A stretch of 8,058 nt of DNA, from contig URTP01000091.1 of the NCBI GenBank assembly GCA_900550835.1, forward strand, positions 1 through 8,058. Direction: 5' to 3'. The translations under genes and the position numbers were made by a program. The notes beneath the pieces are model-generated. The model did no database searches. It was not told where the DNA came from and saw only the letters and a program-made list of their open reading frames with translations. Of the stretch, positions 1 through 4,014 are shown in pieces; position 1 is the stretch's first letter; each line of letters starts with the position of its first letter. The stretch is from an uncultured Collinsella sp. (GTDB lineage: Bacteria > Actinomycetota > Coriobacteriia > Coriobacteriales > Coriobacteriaceae).

Positions 1-10
1 AGTTCCGCAC

Positions 11-45
11 GCAAAGGAAAGCACTTAATGTGCTTTCCGTCTTGC
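11..45 (-). terminator. Hairpin downstream of ygeX, possible terminator
   Basis: A perfect 9-bp inverted repeat (GGAAAGCAC at 16-24, GTGCTTTCC at 30-38) encloses a 5-nt loop. With a small bulge the stem extends through GCAA (11-14) and TTGC (42-45). It lies about 65 nt beyond the ygeX stop codon, so it is suitably placed to end the ygeX transcript. On the minus strand only a short T run follows (CCTTTGCG), so it is a poor intrinsic terminator. The arm ends GGAAA/TTTCC match the outer arms of the repeat array at 3519-3905, so it could instead be a stray member of that family. The rest of 1-104 shows no gene. Confidence 0.4.
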
Positions 46-98
46 GCAGGACTGTTCGAGCAGGGAGCAAACATATGCTCCGCCACCCGGACAGGTCA

Positions 99-114
99 GA
101 CCTGCTAGCAGGTC
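99..114. repeat. Perfect 16-bp palindrome over the ygeX stop codon
   Basis: GACCTGCTAGCAGGTC is fully self-complementary and contains the ygeX stop codon (TAG on the minus strand, 105-107). It has no loop, so it is more plausible as a protein-binding or cruciform site than as an RNA hairpin. It may be chance. No second copy was seen in the window. Confidence 0.35.
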
Positions 115-1319
115 GGATACTCGCCCTCCCAGACGATGCGACGGTACTGATCCGGATCGGTGTCACCTTCCGTGGAGAAGCAGAGCACAGAGCTCGTCTT
201 GTCCAGGCCGATGAGCTCCTTGAGCTCGGCGTACTCGGGATCGAGCATAAGGGTCTCGACCAGACCGGTGGTCACGGCGCCGGACTCGCCGGAGATAACG
301 CGCGGGTCGCCCTTCTCGGGAGCGCCCAGGGTGCGCATGCCGCGAGCGGTGACCCAGTCGGGGCAGGACACGAAAGCGGTGGTGTGGTTGCGCAGGATAT
401 CCCAACCCAGGATGTTGGGCTCGCCGCAGCACAGGCCGGCCATGATGGAGGGCATGTCGCCGTCCACGATGCGCGGGTCGCCGTCGCCGGCGGCAGCGCC
501 CTTGTACAGGCAGGCGGCAGGCGCGCACTCGACCACGACGAAGGTGGGCGGGTTATCGGGATACAGGTTGGTGAAGTAGCCCACCACGGCGCCGGCGAGC
601 GAACCCACGCCAGCCTGGACAAACACGTGCGTCGGGCGGTTGATGGCCATCTCGCGCAGCTGCTCGGCAGCCTCGGAAGCCATGGTGCCGTAGCCCTCCA
701 TGATCCAGGACGGGATCTTCTCGTAGCCCTCCCAGGCGGTATCCTGAACGATGACGCCGCGCTCGCAGGCGTCGGCCTCGGCGGCGGCCATGCGCACGCA
801 CTCGTCGTAGTTGACCTCTTCGATGGTCACCGTGGCGCCCTCGGCGGCGATGTTATCGAAGCGGGGCTTGGTGGAACCCTTGGGCATGTGCACGACAGCC
901 TTCTGGCCCAGCTTGTTGGCAGCCCATGCCACGCCACGGCCATGGTTGCCATCGGTAGCGGTAAAGAAGGTGGCCTGGCCAAAGTCCTTGGCAAGCTGAT
1001 CGGAGGTCAGGTAATCGAAGGTGCACTCGGCAACGTCCTTGCCGGTCTCGTCGGCAATGTAGTTGGCCATGGCAAACGAGCCGCCCAGGACCTTAAAGGC
1101 GTTGAGGCCAAAGCGATAGCTCTCGTCCTTAACGCACAGGTTGGACAGGCCCAGGCGCGCGGCCTGGCCGTCCAGGCGGGCAAGCGGAGTAACGGTGTAC
1201 TGGGGGAACGACTGGTGGAAGGCGCGGGCCTTCTTCACGTGGTCGAGGCTCATGATTCCCAAGTGCTTGTCATCGCTCTTGGGCATCGTGTTGCCCGCCC
1301 ACTGGATCTTATCGGCCAT
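105..1319 (-). CDS. ygeX: Diaminopropionate ammonia-lyase
   Basis: This PLP enzyme of fold type II cleaves D- or L-2,3-diaminopropionate to pyruvate and two ammonia in the cytoplasm. The 404-residue product is close to the family length of about 400. Residues 73-81 read NAFKVLGGS, with Lys76 as the PLP Schiff-base lysine. ATDGNHGRG (121-129) and VQDTAW (191-196) carry Asp123 and Asp193, which correspond to the two catalytic aspartates known in the E. coli enzyme. The glycine-rich loop QAGVGSLAG (235-243) should hold the cofactor phosphate. The ATG start is preceded by AAGGAG eight bases upstream. The gene is divergent from the regulator at 1597 and appears monocistronic within the window. YgeX takes part in the purine/uric acid clusters that also carry ygfK and xanthine dehydrogenase genes, and both of those lie elsewhere in this window. 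Threonine synthase or dehydratase is less likely because the YgeX-specific motifs are intact. Confidence 0.95.
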   Translation of the reverse strand: MADKIQWAGNTMPKSDDKHLGIMSLDHVKKARAFHQSFPQYTVTPLARLDGQAARLGLSNLCVKDESYRFGLNAFKVLGGSFAMANYIADETGKDVAECTFDYLTSDQLAKDFGQATFFTATDGNHGRGVAWAANKLGQKAVVHMPKGSTKPRFDNIAAEGATVTIEEVNYDECVRMAAAEADACERGVIVQDTAWEGYEKIPSWIMEGYGTMASEAAEQLREMAINRPTHVFVQAGVGSLAGAVVGYFTNLYPDNPPTFVVVECAPAACLYKGAAAGDGDPRIVDGDMPSIMAGLCCGEPNILGWDILRNHTTAFVSCPDWVTARGMRTLGAPEKGDPRVISGESGAVTTGLVETLMLDPEYAELKELIGLDKTSSVLCFSTEGDTDPDQYRRIVWEGEYPTC

Positions 1320-1411
1320 ACGGTGAACTCCTTAAGTTCTCTCTTGCCGGCCCCCGCATACGCGTTTCAGCCCGATCCCATTCACACGGCTGAACTTTTA
1401 TGTGGATGCCA

Positions 1412-1426
1412 AACAAAAAGTTTGTT
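1412..1426. promoter_or_regulatory. Candidate operator, left copy
   Basis: The palindrome AACAAA-AAG-TTTGTT has perfect 6-bp arms and a 3-bp centre. It matches the copy at 1463-1477 in 13 of 15 positions, the differences falling only in the centre. It lies about 90 bp upstream of the ygeX start, in the divergent region shared with a DNA-binding regulator. The regulator is the obvious candidate to bind it; that is inference from position. Confidence 0.6.
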
Positions 1427-1462
1427 AGCACTGTTCTATCACACTTTTTGATTGGAAAACCT

Positions 1463-1477
1463 AACAAATTGTTTGTT
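1463..1477. promoter_or_regulatory. Candidate operator, right copy
   Basis: The palindrome AACAAA-TTG-TTTGTT is the second copy of the same site. The two centres are 51 bp apart, close to five helical turns, so both sites would face the same side of the DNA. It overlaps the only plausible -35 hexamer for ygeX (TTGTTA on the minus strand), so binding here could block RNA polymerase. The facing half-sites also form a longer inverted pair (TTTGTTAG at 1421-1428, CTAACAAA at 1461-1468). Confidence 0.6.
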
Positions 1478-1596
1478 GCCGTAATCGGTACCTTTTCGCC
1501 GCCGAACGGTCACATAACACAGCGACGATTTCGTTATTTGCGAACAAGTGGGGTTTATGGCACAGTGAGCCCAAACTAATTTTTAGGAAGGCACCC

Positions 1597-2250
1597 ATGA
1601 CCCCCGCACAGATTGAGTTCTACAAGCGCCTTGCACACGGCCTGGCGCTCCAATTTGGCCCCAACTGCGAAGTCGTCGTCCACGATCTGGAGACCGAGGA
1701 CGTGGACCACTCCATCGTGGTGATCGAAAACGGCCACGTCAGCGGGCGCAAACTGGGTGACGGCCCCAGCCATATTGTGTTTGAGTCCATGCACGAGGGC
1801 ACCACCGACGTGCACGACCGCGAGCCGTACCTCACCAAAACCACCGACGGCAAGCTGCTCAAGTCCTCGACCATCTTTATCCGCAACGACGAGGGCAAGC
1901 CCGTCGGCATTTTGGGCATCAACTTTGACATTACGCTTATGAAGGCTTTTGAGCGTTCGCTCGACGCCTTTACCGGCACCGGCGGCACGGGCCATACCGA
2001 GCCCGAGCCCATTACCAAGAACATCGGTGACCTGCTCGAGGACCTGCTGCACGAGTGCGAGCAGTTTGTGGGCAAGCCCGCGGCACTTATGACCAAAGAT
2101 GAGCGCATTCGCGCCATCGGCTACCTCGACCGTCGCGGCGCCTTCCTCATTTCCAAGTCGAGCGAGCGCGCCTGCGAGTTCTTTGGCATCTCCAAATACA
2201 GCTTCTATAGCTACCTCAATGAGGCCAAGGCGGCAGCAGGCGACAAGTAG
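1597..2250 (+). CDS. YheO/DauR-like PAS and helix-turn-helix regulator
   Basis: This is a cytoplasmic transcriptional regulator of 217 residues, close to other YheO/DauR proteins. The N-terminal PAS-like YheO domain spans roughly residues 5-115, with CEVVVHDL (24-31) and GILGINFDIT (about 104-113) as typical segments. A glycine/threonine-rich linker follows (about 127-138). The C-terminal helix-turn-helix (about 168-212) shows DRRGAFLISKSSERACEFFG and then SKYSFYSYLNEAK as the recognition region. The ATG is preceded by AGGAAGG at suitable spacing. In this family, DauR of Pseudomonas represses D-arginine catabolic genes, and the PAS domain is presumed to sense a ligand. Divergent placement beside ygeX suggests it controls ygeX, perhaps in response to diaminopropionate or a related amino acid. 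Ligand and sign of control cannot be read from the sequence. Confidence 0.88.
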   Translation: MTPAQIEFYKRLAHGLALQFGPNCEVVVHDLETEDVDHSIVVIENGHVSGRKLGDGPSHIVFESMHEGTTDVHDREPYLTKTTDGKLLKSSTIFIRNDEGKPVGILGINFDITLMKAFERSLDAFTGTGGTGHTEPEPITKNIGDLLEDLLHECEQFVGKPAALMTKDERIRAIGYLDRRGAFLISKSSERACEFFGISKYSFYSYLNEAKAAAGDK

Positions 2251-2333
2251 GCACTCACCTGGATTGCCCCTCCCCTTTTGGGCGCGAGTTCTGGAAAGCA
2301 TGAATCCAAGACCGAGCCGCTTGGGAAGTTCCA

Positions 2334-2339
2334 TATAAT
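2334..2339 (+). promoter_or_regulatory. Consensus -10 box upstream of the membrane protein gene
   Basis: TATAAT is a perfect -10 hexamer lying 34 bp before the ATG at 2374, which would give a leader of about 28 nt. No good -35 hexamer lies 16-18 bp upstream (the bases are near ACCGAG). The gene may therefore have its own promoter, separate from the regulator gene that ends at 2250. The 123-bp gap shows no clear terminator. Confidence 0.4.
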
Positions 2340-2373
2340 CGATGTCATTAGTATTTCGAAAGGGTGGAACAGA

Positions 2374-3360
2374 ATGGCGTTGAGCAAGGCATCGTGCACC
2401 GGTCGCGGATTGATTCCGGCAATTGGTGGACATGTGCACCGCATGTTCGATGAGGGTGAAGACGACTTGTTTTCGCTGAGCCTTGACGACGTGATGGATG
2501 ATCGCCCGTGGACCGCCGACGAACTCATGGGCGGCGGGGCTCGCCCGTCAAGCCCCAATCCCGCACTTGCGCCTAAGCCCGCATCTGCGCCGGCTCCTGC
2601 GCAGTCGCCTGTTTCGACGCCCGCGTCTGCGCCCACACCCACTTCGGCGCCCACGCCCACTCCCCGCCCCGCAAGCGACCCGTCCGAGACGGCGGCGTTT
2701 CTCGCTGCAGCGACGCAGAGCAAATCGCCCGACAGCACCGTTATGTACAGCGCCCAGCAGTTGCCTGTTCCTGCGGCACGCAAGCCTCCGGTCACAAGGC
2801 TCGATGAGCCCGTTGCCCATCAGGTTGCCTACGATTCCTGGGCTGCAGCCGATCTGGATGAGACCTCTACCGGCATGCCGGCGCTCGACGTTCCAGTTAA
2901 CCCGCTTTTTGCCGCCAACACGAGCGCCGCGGGCTATGAGGGCGGTGCGGCATATTCCGATTATTCCGATGGCTATGCTGACGCCGGTCGCATCGAGACC
3001 GAGGATTATGGCACCGCATCGAGCGATTATCTCAACGATCCGTACGCTGCCACGCCTGCACCGGAATATGACCCGGAGGCCGCGTCCGCACCGGCGTATA
3101 CCAAAAGCACGGGCGAAGAGCGCTTCGCCGATTATTACGCCAAGGAAAAGGCGCTGCGTTTCTCGGAATTTCCGCAGGCAGTCAAGGTTGCCTTTATCGC
3201 CATTGTCATTGCCCTGCTCGGCGTCATTGCGTTTGAGGGATTCCGGCTGTTCTCCGGCCCCACCCAAGCGGAGTCGGAGACCCAGCAAAAAGAGAACGAT
3301 GACGAGTACCTGGACATCAACACCCTCAAGGGCGACCCCAACGACGGAGACGACGAGTAG
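2374..3360 (+). CDS. Hypothetical protein, Pro/Ala-rich with C-terminal membrane segment
   Basis: I do not recognise this 328-residue protein. The ATG at 2374 is chosen because AGGGTGG sits at good spacing before it; the frame is open further upstream, but only a TTG at 2278 is available there, without a good RBS. The N-terminus is acidic (DDLFSLSLDDVMDD, about residues 30-43). A low-complexity linker of Pro, Ala, Ser and Thr follows (about 52-107), then an Asp/Tyr/Ala-rich stretch (about 185-240). One hydrophobic helix, KVAFIAIVIALLGVIAFEGF, occupies about 271-291. A 35-residue acidic, glutamine-rich tail follows. There is no signal peptide. Lysine before the helix and an acidic tail suggest the long N-terminal part is cytoplasmic and the short tail outside. 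Known Coriobacteriia proteins of similar design have no assigned role that I can name. Nothing ties it to the purine genes. Confidence 0.75.
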   Translation: MALSKASCTGRGLIPAIGGHVHRMFDEGEDDLFSLSLDDVMDDRPWTADELMGGGARPSSPNPALAPKPASAPAPAQSPVSTPASAPTPTSAPTPTPRPASDPSETAAFLAAATQSKSPDSTVMYSAQQLPVPAARKPPVTRLDEPVAHQVAYDSWAAADLDETSTGMPALDVPVNPLFAANTSAAGYEGGAAYSDYSDGYADAGRIETEDYGTASSDYLNDPYAATPAPEYDPEAASAPAYTKSTGEERFADYYAKEKALRFSEFPQAVKVAFIAIVIALLGVIAFEGFRLFSGPTQAESETQQKENDDEYLDINTLKGDPNDGDDE

Positions 3361-3393
3361 CGAGAGCTGAAGGCGGCCGCAGGATCCCGCATC

Positions 3394-3420
3394 CAGCACC
3401 GGCTTCTAAGTGCTGTTTTG
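3394..3420 (+). terminator. Weak terminator after the membrane protein gene
   Basis: CAGCAC (3394-3399) and GTGCTG (3410-3415) form a 6-bp stem with a 10-nt loop, followed directly by TTTTG. It is 33 nt after the stop codon at 3360, which is the right place to end that transcript. The stem is short, so termination efficiency is doubtful. Confidence 0.5.
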
Positions 3421-3430
3421 TCATCCAGCT

Positions 3431-3508
3431 ACACTTTTCCGGATAATTTGCCTATCGAATTTGACACTTTTCCGAAGTTATAAGGTGCCCATCTTCGACA
3501 CTTTTCCG
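3431..3508. repeat. Three direct copies of an 11-mer, 33-34 bp apart
   Basis: ACACTTTTCCG occurs exactly at 3431-3441, 3464-3474 and 3498-3508. Two copies extend leftward as TTGACAC or TCGACAC. The bases after each copy are A+T-rich and loosely alike (GGATAATTT, AAGTTATAA, TACTTTTATA), so these look like decayed tandem units of 33-34 bp. The motif resembles the right arms of the neighbouring array (for example GGGACACGCTTTCC at 3829-3842) with some central bases missing. It may be a degenerate or ancestral form of the same element, in one orientation only. The start periods, 33 and 34 bp, differ slightly from the array's 31. Confidence 0.7.
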
Positions 3509-3518
3509 TACTTTTATA

Positions 3519-3905
3519 CGGGACACGCGTTCCGGTTGAAGCGCCCTGCGGAAACGGCATCCCGGAATAAACGCTCAAACTGGGATACAGTTTCCGCTGA
3601 GGCTCCATCCGGAAACCGTGTCCCACTCCGAGCGCCAATTCTGGGATGAACTTTCCGCCAGAGGATTCAGCCGGAAACGGCGTCCCACTCTGAAGCGAAA
3701 TTCTGGGACGCGGTTTCCGGTTGAGGGCTGTTCCGGAAAGTGCGTCCCATTCCAGGCGCGGATTCCGGGATGCACTTTCCGTTTGAAGCTCCAACCGGAA
3801 AGCGCATCCCACTCTGGAGCCGAATTCCGGGACACGCTTTCCGCTAGAGGCTCAAGGGGAGGGACTGCGTCCCATTCTGAGCGTCGAATCCGGGACGCAG
3901 TTTCC
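3519..3905. repeat. Array of 13 alternating 15-bp half-sites on a 31-bp lattice
   Basis: Six units of exactly 46 bp start at 3550, 3611, 3673, 3735, 3797 and 3860. Each is a 15-bp arm (GGAAA-N5-TCCCA), a 16-bp loop and the inverted arm (TGGGA-N5-TTTCC). Spacers between units are 15-17 bp. A lone right arm at 3519-3533 precedes them. Thirteen arms therefore begin every 31 bp (30-32), in alternating orientation. Read in the GGAAA direction, the inner five bases fit (C/G)-N-G-(C/T)-(A/G) in 12 of 13 arms. Units 4 and 6 pair fully across the inner five bases if one G-T pair is allowed; unit 2 pairs badly. Loops share a GAGCGCCGAATTC-like core. The 62-bp full period is not a multiple of three, which argues against coding, although stop-free frames cross it on both strands. 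It resembles REP/BIME-type intergenic repeats in form. Confidence 0.9.
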
Positions 3906-3908
3906 GCT

Positions 3909-3946
3909 CCAAACAAAAGGCCCCGGCTCGCGATGGAGCCGGGGCC
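3909..3946 (-). terminator. Strong intrinsic terminator of the ygfK-xdh operon
   Basis: A perfect 11-bp G+C-rich stem (GGCCCCGGCTC at 3919-3929 and GAGCCGGGGCC at 3936-3946) has a 6-nt loop. Read on the minus strand it is followed by TTTTGTTTGG, a good U tract. It lies about 70 nt after the hydroxylase stop at 4015 and just before the repeat array, so operon transcripts should end before entering the array. Between it and the stop codon is a weaker 8-bp inverted repeat (GAGCGCGG at 3974-3981, CCGCGCTC at 4003-4010); nothing else is visible there. Confidence 0.88.
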
Positions 3947-4014
3947 AAAGGCGCAGCATATGCAGTTGATGGTGAGCGCGGACAGCCCGTCAGTAATGCC
4001 GCCCGCGCTCTACC

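Larger units (their letters stand above)
1320..1596. promoter_or_regulatory. Divergent control region between ygeX and regulator
   Basis: This 277-bp gene-free stretch must hold the promoters of both ygeX (leftward) and the regulator gene (rightward). It is clearly more A+T-rich than the flanking genes between about 1390 and 1580. It contains two AACAAA-N3-TTTGTT palindromes, listed separately. For ygeX the best promoter guess on the minus strand is TTGTTA, 18 bp, TGTGAT, running from inside the right palindrome. Both hexamers match consensus at only four of six positions, so it is weak. No convincing promoter was found for the regulator. Confidence 0.6.

Noticed and set aside
30..1451. A 473-codon open frame on the plus strand opposite ygeX
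   Set aside because: Antisense shadow of the same kind; it runs through the A+T-rich control region and has no recognisable motif or ribosome site.
2278..2373. Upstream TTG start giving a 360-residue form of the hypothetical protein
   Set aside because: The extra region contains the TATAAT box and has no good ribosome site, whereas AGGGTGG precedes the ATG at 2374.
2548..3399. A 283-codon minus-strand frame opposite the hypothetical membrane protein gene
   Set aside because: Its product is arginine- and glycine-rich low complexity; the plus strand has a ribosome site, an upstream TATAAT and a believable membrane helix.
3461..3484. TTGACA followed by TATAAG, resembling a promoter
   Set aside because: The spacer is only 12 bp, too short for a sigma-70-type promoter, no gene follows on the plus strand, and the TTGACA belongs to the direct repeat tract.
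3431..3905. Possible CRISPR array
   Set aside because: The array consists of inverted arms and similar, not unique, intervening sequences; repeats vary internally and no cas gene is present.
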